The position numbers and the translations under genes are program-made. Shown here in pieces: positions 8,229 to 15,689 of a DNA stretch of 23,349 nt. The first letter of the stretch is position 1. Each line of letters starts with the position of its first letter. The notes beneath the pieces were generated by a model that was not told where the DNA came from, did not search any database, and saw only the letters and a program-made list of their open reading frames with translations. The DNA comes from Rhodoferax sp. UBA4127 (GTDB lineage: Bacteria; Pseudomonadota; Gammaproteobacteria; Burkholderiales; Burkholderiaceae_C): positions 31,696 to 55,044 of the forward strand of contig DFWT01000224.1 in NCBI GenBank assembly GCA_002381045.1. The letters run 5' to 3'.

Positions 8229-9584
8229 ATGCAACAACTCGCTTTTGGACAGCGGCTGAAAACGGCTTTAAGCCGCGATGCGCTGGCGCCTGAATCTAGC
8301 ACCACACTGTTTCAGTGGCTGGAAATTTCAGTGCTCTCTTTCGGTGCTGTCGCGCTGGCGTGGTGGGCCGCACCGACGGATCCTTCATTGTCACAACAGC
8401 GGTTTCCTTGGCTATGGTTTGCGCCTGTGCTGGTGGCCCTGCGGTACGGGGTGTTGCCTGGTCTGCTCTCTGGCGCGGTCGTGGTTGGCAATGTCTGGTT
8501 GGCTTGGACTCTCGGACGACTTCCCCTGGGTGTGTCAGAGACAGTGCTTTTTGGCGGTGGTTTGGTAGTGCTCTTGTGCGGCGAGTTCAGCGATGTTTGG
8601 CGGGACCGCAACAATCGCATGGAAGAAACTTACCTGTATATGTCTGAGCGTGTGGCGAGACTTACCAAACGGCATTTGCTGTTGAACTTGTCCCATGATC
8701 GGCTTGAGCAAGAGATGCTGGCACGGCCTGGCTCGCTGCGCGACGCATTGGCGCGGTTACGGACTCTGTCAATTGAAGGCCAGAGCGATGATCCCATGCC
8801 TGGTGCGAGTGGTTTGCTTCAATTGCTCTCGCAATACGTGAACATTGAGTCAGCGCAAATTTACTTGCTTGAGCCGGGAGATGGTAGCTATGTTTTGGGA
8901 CGCCCGGTTGCCCGCCTTGGCGATCCTGTGGTGATGTCACCCAACGACGACCTTCTGCGCCTGACACTAGACACAGGTAGCCTGGCGCATATCGCCAGTC
9001 AGGAGGCCAGTTTGCAGCGTGAGACCTCGCAGTTGGTCGTTGCACCTTTGGTGGCTGGAGACCAAGAATTGGTGGGCGTACTGGCTGTTGCCCGCATGCC
9101 GTTTTTCTCAATGACGGCTGAAAACCTGCAAATGATGCTGGTCATGCTTGGTTATTTTGCAGACAACCTGCGGTCTGCCAATGGCGTGAAGGCGATTCAG
9201 CAGCGCTTGCCCAGTATGCCGATCGTGTTCGCTCAGGAAATGGCGCGCCTGCTCAATTTGTATGAGCGAGTCGGGCTGTCAAGCCACCTTGTTGTGATGC
9301 ACTTCAACGGCGCGCGTCGCAGAGAAATTCCAGATGAATTTTTGCGCATCAAGCGTGGCTTGGATCTCTATTGGCAAACCTTTGTGGATGACATGCCGGT
9401 GTTAGTGGTGCTGATGCCATTTGCTTCAGACTCGGCGAAAGACGGATTTTTACTGCGTGTCGACAATTGGCTGCAAAGCCGCTACGAAGGTGATTTTGAA
9501 TCACTCAAGATTCGGCTGTCGGTGATTAACTTTGCCGCCCCAGACCCATTGACCGCGTTGGCTACGGCGGTGGAGAACACGTGA
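8229..9584 (+). CDS. pelD: PelD: inner-membrane c-di-GMP receptor that activates Pel synthesis
   Basis: 451 residues (about 455 in P. aeruginosa). Four hydrophobic segments lie at about 31-48, 60-76, 79-96 and 104-122, then a coiled stretch (about 130-165), a GAF domain (about 190-315) and a degenerate GGDEF domain (about 320-451). The GGDEF active-site signature is absent, so no diguanylate cyclase activity is expected. The inhibitory-site motif RGLD (Arg376-Asp379) is intact and corresponds to the RxxD site by which PelD binds c-di-GMP; Arg410 is a candidate for the further Arg contact. PelD joins PelE, PelF and PelG in the membrane complex and turns polymerisation on when c-di-GMP rises. 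The stop overlaps the pelE start as GTGA. Confidence 0.94.
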   Translation: MQQLAFGQRLKTALSRDALAPESSTTLFQWLEISVLSFGAVALAWWAAPTDPSLSQQRFPWLWFAPVLVALRYGVLPGLLSGAVVVGNVWLAWTLGRLPLGVSETVLFGGGLVVLLCGEFSDVWRDRNNRMEETYLYMSERVARLTKRHLLLNLSHDRLEQEMLARPGSLRDALARLRTLSIEGQSDDPMPGASGLLQLLSQYVNIESAQIYLLEPGDGSYVLGRPVARLGDPVVMSPNDDLLRLTLDTGSLAHIASQEASLQRETSQLVVAPLVAGDQELVGVLAVARMPFFSMTAENLQMMLVMLGYFADNLRSANGVKAIQQRLPSMPIVFAQEMARLLNLYERVGLSSHLVVMHFNGARRREIPDEFLRIKRGLDLYWQTFVDDMPVLVVLMPFASDSAKDGFLLRVDNWLQSRYEGDFESLKIRLSVINFAAPDPLTALATAVENT

Positions 9585-10621
9585 ATCCAATCTATTGGGC
9601 CTGGGGTGCGGTTACAGCGGATTTGGTTCTATTTCTGGGTCCTTGGGTCTCTTCGGTTGCTGTCTCCACATTTTGGATGGTATTGGGGTCTCATGCGCTC
9701 ATCAGTGTTGTGGCTGCGCTGGCCACCTACATGCTGCTGCCAAGCAGGTTTCGTCAGCCAAGAGTCACTGTCAGTTCACTGATGTTTTCGTTTGCCTTTA
9801 TCGCGCCGGTGATGGGGGCATTGGGTCTATTGATATTGGTTCGAGCAAACCTAGGCAAAGCCACAGATGACACCCGAGTTGCCGTGCCGGTCTCGCTGGA
9901 TTTGCCGGTCTATGACGTTCAGACCGACGAGCATCATCGGGGGGGACAAGGTGCGGCCCGTTCCCGACTTGGCAATGAGGTTCCCAGTGACATACGTATG
10001 CAGAGTCTGTTGACGCTGCAGGCGGTGCCAAACCGCGTCGCCAATCCAATTCTGGAAGAGTTGCTAGGTGATACAACGGAGGATGTGCGGCTGGTTGCGT
10101 TTGGTATGTTGGATGCAGCAGAGAAAAAAATAGCCAAGGAAATTCGCTTTGAAACTGAGCGGCAGTCACAAGACCTGACTCGGGAGCAGCGCTACGACGC
10201 GCTTCAAAGGCTGGCCGAACTCAACTGGGAACTGGTGTATGCCTGTTTGATTCAAGGCGAGTTGCGTTTGCACATTTTGCAGCAGGCACGCACGCACTTG
10301 GAGGCAGCCCTGGCGCTGGGTGTTCCACCCGGATCGGGGTTGATTTTTTTGCAGGGCAAGATTTTGCTTGAACTGGGCGAGTTGGAGGCGGCCGAACAAG
10401 CCATTTTGCATGCCATGCGCCTGGGTCAAGCAAAGACATCCACCCTACCTTACCTGGCAGAAATCGCGTTTCATCGACGAGATTTTTCCCAGGTCAGGCA
10501 ATTTATGTTGCAACTCTCAACGTTGAACCTTGCCTCGCGGACGAGGGCCGTGGAAGACTTTTGGAACTTGCGCGACAGCGAGATCAATTATTTTGACCGC
10601 CAATACCTCCCCCACATTTAG
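9581..10621 (+). CDS. pelE: PelE: inner-membrane TPR scaffold of the Pel synthase complex
   Basis: 346 residues (about 330 in P. aeruginosa). Three hydrophobic segments lie near the N-terminus (about 5-25, 33-53 and 63-87), followed by a polar linker and cytoplasmic helical repeats of TPR type (for example HLEAALALGVPPGSGLIFLQ, LLELGELEAAEQAILHAMRL). PelE bridges PelD to the PelF glycosyltransferase and PelG in the inner membrane. The start is GTG at 9581, supported by GGAG at 9572-9575; it overlaps the pelD stop by 4 nt, so translation is probably coupled. A run of seven G (9939-9945) lies in the linker and is a possible slippage point. Sequence conservation of PelE is low, so the call rests on architecture and on place between pelD and pelF. 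Confidence 0.9.
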   Translation: MNPIYWAWGAVTADLVLFLGPWVSSVAVSTFWMVLGSHALISVVAALATYMLLPSRFRQPRVTVSSLMFSFAFIAPVMGALGLLILVRANLGKATDDTRVAVPVSLDLPVYDVQTDEHHRGGQGAARSRLGNEVPSDIRMQSLLTLQAVPNRVANPILEELLGDTTEDVRLVAFGMLDAAEKKIAKEIRFETERQSQDLTREQRYDALQRLAELNWELVYACLIQGELRLHILQQARTHLEAALALGVPPGSGLIFLQGKILLELGELEAAEQAILHAMRLGQAKTSTLPYLAEIAFHRRDFSQVRQFMLQLSTLNLASRTRAVEDFWNLRDSEINYFDRQYLPHI

Positions 10622-12143
10622 CTCGGCGCTGCCGACTTCTGACAGTGTGGACGTGCTTCTACTGCTGGAAGGCACCTTTCCGTTTGTGTCCGGGGGGGTT
10701 TCCAGTTGGGTGAATCAAATCATCCGGGGTTTTCCAGAGATCCGGTTTGGTGCTGTGTTTTTGGGTAGTCGACCGCAGGATTACGGTCCCATGCGGTACG
10801 CCCTGCCAGACAACCTTGTGCATCTTCAACTGGCCTATATTTACAGCGAGCACGACGCCCCGCCAGTACTCGAAGTCAAGGCAGACGACGAGGCCATGGC
10901 GATGGTCGAACAGGTGCACACCTTGCTGGAATCGGACTTGCGCTCACCGCAATGCCCGTTCAAGTTCGCTCAGTTGATGGATGAGGCAGGTCCCGATGGC
11001 AAGTTGAGTCACGAAGTTTTTCTGCATAGCCAAGCCGCGTGGGAATATCTCAAAAAGAATTACCGGCGGCGGTGCACTGACCCTTCTTTTGTGGATTACT
11101 TCTGGACCATTCGGACAATCCATACGCCCTTTTGGCGCCTGCGGGAGGTCGCAGTCAGTTGCCCCAAGGCGCGCATTTACCACGCTGTCTCAACTGGTTA
11201 TGCAGGCATTTTGGGCGTGCTGTTGAAGCATCGCTACAAACGGCCATTTATGCTCAGCGAGCATGGCATCTATGTCAAAGAGCGAAAGATCGACCTCTAC
11301 CAGGCGCAGTGGCTGAAGGACAACCGGGGGGTGTTTGAGCGTGATCCCTCTCAGGTGAACTACTTTCGCCAGCTTTGGATTCGGTTCTTTGAACATTTGG
11401 GCTACGTAACCTACCAGTCGGCTGACGACATCATTGCCCTTTACGAGGCCAATCGGCTGCGCCAACTGCAGGACGGTGCGCCACCTGAGCGAACAGACAA
11501 CATTCCAAATGGCGTGGATGTCGCGCGTTTTGCGCCGCTGCGGGCTCAGCGCATGCCGATGGTACCGAAGGTGCTGTGCTTGATCGGGCGCGTGGTGCCG
11601 ATCAAAGACATTAAAACCTTCATTCGTTCAATGGTGTTGGTCACCAAGTCCTTGCCAGAGGCCCAGGCCTGGATTGCCGGACCTGAAGATGAATCACCCG
11701 AGTACGCCCTTGAATGTCGTGACCTTGCGGCGCAGTTAGGGCTGTCGGACAAGGTCAAGTTTTTGGGTTTTCGGAACTTGACCGACCTGTTGCCCAAGGT
11801 GGGCTTGGTGGTGCTGAGTTCCATCAGCGAGGCCTTGCCTCTGGTGATTCTGGAGGGTTATGCGGCGGGGGTTCCCACGGTGTGTACCGATGTCGGATCT
11901 TGTCGCCAACTGGTGCAGGGTTTGCCAGGTGAGGACGCTGATTTGGGTGCCTCCGGACGGGTAGTGCGAATCGCTGATCCACAGGCCATGGCCCAGGCCG
12001 CATTGGCTTTGCTTCAAGATGAAGTGCTTTGGCAAAAGGCCAGTGATGCGGCCATCCGAAGGGTCGAAAAATACTATTCCCAAAATCTGATGTTTGCCCG
12101 TTACCGGGCCTTGTACGAGCGGAACTTGCAATGGCAGGCATAG
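10593..12143 (+). CDS. pelF: PelF: cytoplasmic GT4-family Pel glycosyltransferase
   Basis: GT-B fold retaining glycosyltransferase that polymerises Pel from UDP-sugars. From the TTG at 10593 it has 516 residues (about 507 in P. aeruginosa). Motifs: LLLEGTFPFVSGGVSSW near the N-terminus (the PelF hallmark, with the glycine loop), LSEHGIYVKERKID in the middle, and the C-terminal donor-site set GRVVPIKDIKTF (Arg333, Lys338) and SEALPLVILEGYAAGVPTV with the E-x7-E pair Glu413/Glu421. The start is unsure: ATG 10530 adds 21 residues that are a shadow of pelE, while the TTG at 10593 gives the family length but has only a weak ribosome site, and it overlaps pelE by 29 nt. The end overlaps pelG by 13 nt. 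Seven G at 10692-10698 encode part of the conserved SGGV loop. Confidence 0.95.
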   Translation: MTANTSPTFSSALPTSDSVDVLLLLEGTFPFVSGGVSSWVNQIIRGFPEIRFGAVFLGSRPQDYGPMRYALPDNLVHLQLAYIYSEHDAPPVLEVKADDEAMAMVEQVHTLLESDLRSPQCPFKFAQLMDEAGPDGKLSHEVFLHSQAAWEYLKKNYRRRCTDPSFVDYFWTIRTIHTPFWRLREVAVSCPKARIYHAVSTGYAGILGVLLKHRYKRPFMLSEHGIYVKERKIDLYQAQWLKDNRGVFERDPSQVNYFRQLWIRFFEHLGYVTYQSADDIIALYEANRLRQLQDGAPPERTDNIPNGVDVARFAPLRAQRMPMVPKVLCLIGRVVPIKDIKTFIRSMVLVTKSLPEAQAWIAGPEDESPEYALECRDLAAQLGLSDKVKFLGFRNLTDLLPKVGLVVLSSISEALPLVILEGYAAGVPTVCTDVGSCRQLVQGLPGEDADLGASGRVVRIADPQAMAQAALALLQDEVLWQKASDAAIRRVEKYYSQNLMFARYRALYERNLQWQA

Positions 12144-13504
12144 GTTTCGAATTACGCAAACTGCTTAAGAAGCAGACTTACGCAGGTGTGCTGCAGGCCT
12201 ATGCCTTTGCCGGTCTGATCAGTTCCGGACCGTGGGTACTTTCCATCATCGGCATCATGCTGATTGGTGTGTTCAGCTTGGGGCTGGTGTTTCCGCAGGA
12301 AGCCATTGCGCAATTCCAGGTGACGGTGACCTATCTCTTCCTGATCTCGCTGGTGGGTACTGGGCTAGTGCAGTTATCTTTCACAAGGTTTGTGGCCGAC
12401 CGAATTTTCGAGAAGAAAAACGATGCCATTCTCCCCAATTTCAACGGCCTGATTTTGGTGGCTGTGGCCGCCAGTGTGTTGCTTTCCTTGCCTGTGGCGG
12501 CCTTCTTGTTTCCTGAGCAGACAGTGTTGTACCGCCTGCTCTTTATGGTGGGTCTGGCTATCATGTCGGCAATTTGGATTGCCACCGTGTTCCTCACCGG
12601 CATGAAGCACTACCGGGCCATAGTTTTGATATTTTTCATGGGCTACAGCGCCACCTTTGGGCTTGCTATGCTGTTTCGAGTGCCATTGGGGATGGATGGT
12701 CTGTTGCTGGGTTTTGTGATCGGGCATTACTTTCTGCTCATGGGAATGATCTGGTTAATCTACCGAAGTTACCAGTCTGATTTGTTCATTGCGTTTGACA
12801 TCTGGAAGCCGGGTGCCATGTACGGCAGCCTGATGGCCACGGGTTTCTTTTTTAATCTTGGTGCGTGGATCGACAAGGTGATGTTTTGGTATGACTCTGG
12901 CACCGGGCAACATGTCATCGGCCCTTTGAACGCGTCGGTCATTTATGACTTCCCTATTTTTCTCTCGTATCTGTCAATCATCCCTGGGATGGCAGTTTTC
13001 CTGGTTCGAATAGAGACCGACTTTGTGGAGTACTACGCCAAGTTTTACGATGCAGTTCGCGACGGCGCGACCCTGAACTACATCGAACGCATGCGAAACC
13101 ACATGGTTTATTACGCGCAGCGTGGCTTGTTTGACATTGCCAAAATTCAGGCGATTGCAGTGCTGGTCATTTTTGCCTTGGGTGAAGTCATTTTGAAATC
13201 GGTCGGTATATCCACCCTGTATCTTCCGCTGCTGTATGTCGATGTGGTGGGAGTCTCCTTGCAGGTGGTGCTGTTGGGCATTTTGAACGTGCTGTTTTAC
13301 CTTGATCAACGGCGCGCAGTGGTCGGTTTGACTTTGCTGCTGCTGGTCTCTAATGTGCTGTTCACAGCCATTTCATTGCGTCTGGGGGCGCCATGGTTTG
13401 GCTATGGCTTCGCGCTGGCGATGCTGGTCAGTGTGCTGGCCGGTGTGTGGGTCCTCAATCGAAAGCTGGAGCGTCTGGAATACCAGACCTTCATGCTTCA
13501 GTGA
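12131..13504 (+). CDS. pelG: PelG: polytopic inner-membrane Pel transporter subunit
   Basis: 457 residues (456 in P. aeruginosa), almost entirely hydrophobic with about twelve predicted transmembrane helices. The N-terminus MAGIGFELRKLL followed by YAFAGLISSGPWVLSI is the highly conserved PelG opening. PelG belongs to the polysaccharide-transporter/MOP-like superfamily. It is thought to carry Pel across the inner membrane together with PelF, PelD and PelE. The ATG at 12131 lies inside the pelF 3' end (13-nt overlap), which favours coupled translation. It is the last pel gene; a permease gene follows 22 nt later with its own ribosome site and no terminator in between. Confidence 0.95.
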   Translation: MAGIGFELRKLLKKQTYAGVLQAYAFAGLISSGPWVLSIIGIMLIGVFSLGLVFPQEAIAQFQVTVTYLFLISLVGTGLVQLSFTRFVADRIFEKKNDAILPNFNGLILVAVAASVLLSLPVAAFLFPEQTVLYRLLFMVGLAIMSAIWIATVFLTGMKHYRAIVLIFFMGYSATFGLAMLFRVPLGMDGLLLGFVIGHYFLLMGMIWLIYRSYQSDLFIAFDIWKPGAMYGSLMATGFFFNLGAWIDKVMFWYDSGTGQHVIGPLNASVIYDFPIFLSYLSIIPGMAVFLVRIETDFVEYYAKFYDAVRDGATLNYIERMRNHMVYYAQRGLFDIAKIQAIAVLVIFALGEVILKSVGISTLYLPLLYVDVVGVSLQVVLLGILNVLFYLDQRRAVVGLTLLLLVSNVLFTAISLRLGAPWFGYGFALAMLVSVLAGVWVLNRKLERLEYQTFMLQ

Positions 13505-13526
13505 TATCGAAATCAGGTAGGGTTGA

Positions 13527-14867
13527 TTGGAAACTGGCTCATTGAGTTCAACCAGCGCACAAACGAAACCGGGTTGGCGCGGCTGGCTTGCTGCATTCCG
13601 GGTGTACCTCGAGCCGCCGTCGCTTCGCATGTTTTCGTTGGGTTTTTCCGCTGGCCTCCCCTTGTTGCTGGTGCTTGGCACGCTGAGCTTTTGGCTGCGC
13701 GAGGCCGGCATAGACCGCACCACCATTGGCTACCTCAGCTGGGTCGGTCTAGCCTATGCCTTCAAGTGGGTCTGGGCGCCCCTGGTGGACCGGTTGCCTA
13801 TCCCGGTGCTGACCCGGGTCTTGGGGCGCCGCCGCAGTTGGCTTTTGTTGTCTCAAATCGCCATCATGCTGGGGCTGGTCGGTATGTCGTTCAATGACCC
13901 GCAAGTGGCATTGTTACCTGTGGTGTGGGGTGCACTGGCTGTGGCATTTGGTTCTGCCACCCAAGACATTGCGCTGGACGCGTTTCGCATTGAATCGGCT
14001 GATGCAGACCGACAAGCTGCCTTGGCGGCTGCTTACCAAACCGGCTACCGCTTGGCCATGATTTGGGCGGGCGCCGGTGTGTTGTGGCTGGCGGCGCGTG
14101 CTGAGGTGCCGGGTGCTTCTGGATACCAGCACAGTGCGTGGCACACCGCTTACCTGGTGATGGCGGCCAGCATGCTGCCCGGCGTGCTGACTGTACTTTT
14201 TTCCCACGAGCCCATCAATCGGCCGCTGACGCCGTCAAAGAACGCAATGGTTTGGCTGCGCGGCGCCTTGGTCGAACCGTTCGCCGATTTTTTGGGGCGT
14301 TATGGATGGCACGCCGCACTCATCTTGGCGCTGATTGCTACCTACCGAATCAGTGACGTGGTGATGGGCATCATGGCCAATCCGTTTTACGTGGACATGG
14401 GTTACACCAAGGACGAGGTGGCGGCTGTCACCAAGATTTACGGCGTCATCATGACCCTAGTCGGGGCATTCATTGGCGGGGTGCTGGCCATGCGCTTGGG
14501 CGTCATGCGGGTCCTGATGTTGGGTGCGGTGCTGAGCGCAGCCAGCAATCTGCTGTTTTCCGCCTTGGCGGTACGTGGGCATGACGTGACGGGTTTGATC
14601 TTTGTGATCTCTGCCGACAACCTGTCCAGTGGCATTGCGTCAGCGGCCTTCATCGCCTACTTGTCCAGCCTCACCAATGTGAACTACTCGGCCACGCAGT
14701 ACGCGCTGTTCAGTTCCATGATGCTGCTCTTGCCCAAGTTTCTGGCGGGTTACTCTGGGCGCTATGTGGATGCTTTTGGTTATCAAAACTTTTTTACGGC
14801 CACCGCGCTTCTTGGTGTTCCTGTGCTGTTGCTGGTTTGGCTGACTTCAAGGATAAAAAGCACCTAA
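13527..14867 (+). CDS. AmpG-like major facilitator superfamily permease
   Basis: 446 residues with about twelve transmembrane helices. The opening FSLGFSAGLPLLLVLGTLSFWL, followed by the loop EAGIDRTTIGYLSWVGLAYAFKWVWAPLVDR and GRRRSW, is characteristic of the AmpG branch of the MFS. AmpG imports GlcNAc-anhydro-muropeptides for cell-wall recycling and feeds the AmpR signal for beta-lactamase. ATQDIALDAFRIE in the middle of the N-half is another AmpG-family signature. The start is TTG at 13527 with AGG/AGGG at about 13515-13522 upstream. It begins 22 nt after pelG on the same strand, so it may be read through from the pel operon. Nothing in the sequence ties it to Pel. The substrate is inferred from family only; AmpG-like paralogues with other substrates exist. 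Confidence 0.82.
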   Translation: METGSLSSTSAQTKPGWRGWLAAFRVYLEPPSLRMFSLGFSAGLPLLLVLGTLSFWLREAGIDRTTIGYLSWVGLAYAFKWVWAPLVDRLPIPVLTRVLGRRRSWLLLSQIAIMLGLVGMSFNDPQVALLPVVWGALAVAFGSATQDIALDAFRIESADADRQAALAAAYQTGYRLAMIWAGAGVLWLAARAEVPGASGYQHSAWHTAYLVMAASMLPGVLTVLFSHEPINRPLTPSKNAMVWLRGALVEPFADFLGRYGWHAALILALIATYRISDVVMGIMANPFYVDMGYTKDEVAAVTKIYGVIMTLVGAFIGGVLAMRLGVMRVLMLGAVLSAASNLLFSALAVRGHDVTGLIFVISADNLSSGIASAAFIAYLSSLTNVNYSATQYALFSSMMLLLPKFLAGYSGRYVDAFGYQNFFTATALLGVPVLLLVWLTSRIKST

Positions 14868-14922
14868 CCCTTATGAATAAAGTGCGAGTAGCTATCTAAA
14901 GCGTAGCTGATTGACGCGAATG

Positions 14923-14937
14923 TTTACTTTTCTTTAC
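14923..14937 (-). promoter_or_regulatory. CpxR-type box (GTAAA-N5-GTAAA) upstream of the response regulator
   Basis: On the minus strand the sequence reads GTAAA-GAAAA-GTAAA; on the plus strand TTTAC (14923-14927) and TTTAC (14933-14937). This is a perfect match to the GTAAA-N5-GTAAA direct repeat bound by CpxR in enterobacteria. It lies 44 nt before the start codon of an OmpR/CpxR-family regulator, which fits autoregulation. No clear -10/-35 pair could be assigned. Confidence 0.55.
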
Positions 14938-14960
14938 GGCGCCTTCAATGCCGTGAAGTA

Positions 14961-14981
14961 GCCACCCACTAGACTGGTGGC
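14961..14981 (+). promoter_or_regulatory. Hairpin abutting the response-regulator start codon
   Basis: GCCACC (14961-14966) and GGTGGC (14976-14981) are perfect inverted arms with a 9-nt loop, ending at the base before the ATG at 14982. The only purine-rich candidate ribosome site (GGTGG) is in the 3' arm. If this folds in the RNA it could limit translation initiation. A chance repeat is quite possible. Confidence 0.35.
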
Positions 14982-15689
14982 ATGAACCAACAGCTGCTGA
15001 TGATTGAAGACGACGCCCGTCTGGCCGACATGGTGTGCACTTACCTCGGGCAGTCTGGCTATCAGGTCACCCATGCGGGCAATGCGCAAGTCGGTTTGAC
15101 AAGTTTGCAAACTCACCCTGTTGCCTTGGTGATCCTTGACTTGATGCTGCCTGACATAGACGGCCTGGAAGTGTGCCGTCGCATACGTGCCTTGTCCGGT
15201 GAACTTGCCCGGACACCCGTGCTGATGTTGACCGCCAAGGGCGACCCCATGGACCGCATCATCGGCCTGGAAATGGGTGCCGACGACTACTTGCCCAAGC
15301 CGTTTGAACCGCGTGAATTGCTCGCGCGCATTCGGGCGGTGTTGCGGCGGCAGGGCGAGGGTTCAGCCCATACCGCGTCCAGTCAGCTGCGTTTTGGCTC
15401 GCTCGAGATTGACCGCGATGCACGTACCGTGACAGTGGCAGGACAGTCTTGCGAACTCACCTCATACCAGTTTGATTTGCTGGTGACGCTCGCAGAGCGC
15501 GCAGGGCGGGTGCTGTCACGCGACCAGATCATGGAGGCGGTACGTGGTCGTGAGTTAGAGGCGTTTGACCGCTCGATTGATGTGCACATGGGGCGCATTC
15601 GTGCCGCCATTGAGGTCGACGCTAAAAATCCTAAACGGATATTGACGGTGCGCGGCGTGGGCTATGTGTTTGCCCGTCAACAAGAGTGA
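14982..15689 (+). CDS. OmpR-family response regulator (CpxR/RstA-like)
   Basis: 235 residues. Receiver domain about 4-118: acidic pair Asp10/Asp11, phospho-acceptor Asp53 in ILDLMLPD, Thr84 in LTAKGD and Lys106 in LPKPF, so all catalytic positions are present. The C-terminal winged-helix DNA-binding domain (about 135-232) has LTSYQFDLLVTLAERAGRVL, SRDQIMEAV, and the recognition-helix region DRSIDVHMGRIRAAI ending in RGVGYVFA. A transcription factor controlled by the kinase encoded next, with which it shares GTGA. The GTAAA-N5-GTAAA site upstream and the kinase type suggest a CpxR- or RstA-like envelope-stress regulator; the target genes cannot be read from the window. Confidence 0.9.
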   Translation: MNQQLLMIEDDARLADMVCTYLGQSGYQVTHAGNAQVGLTSLQTHPVALVILDLMLPDIDGLEVCRRIRALSGELARTPVLMLTAKGDPMDRIIGLEMGADDYLPKPFEPRELLARIRAVLRRQGEGSAHTASSQLRFGSLEIDRDARTVTVAGQSCELTSYQFDLLVTLAERAGRVLSRDQIMEAVRGRELEAFDRSIDVHMGRIRAAIEVDAKNPKRILTVRGVGYVFARQQE

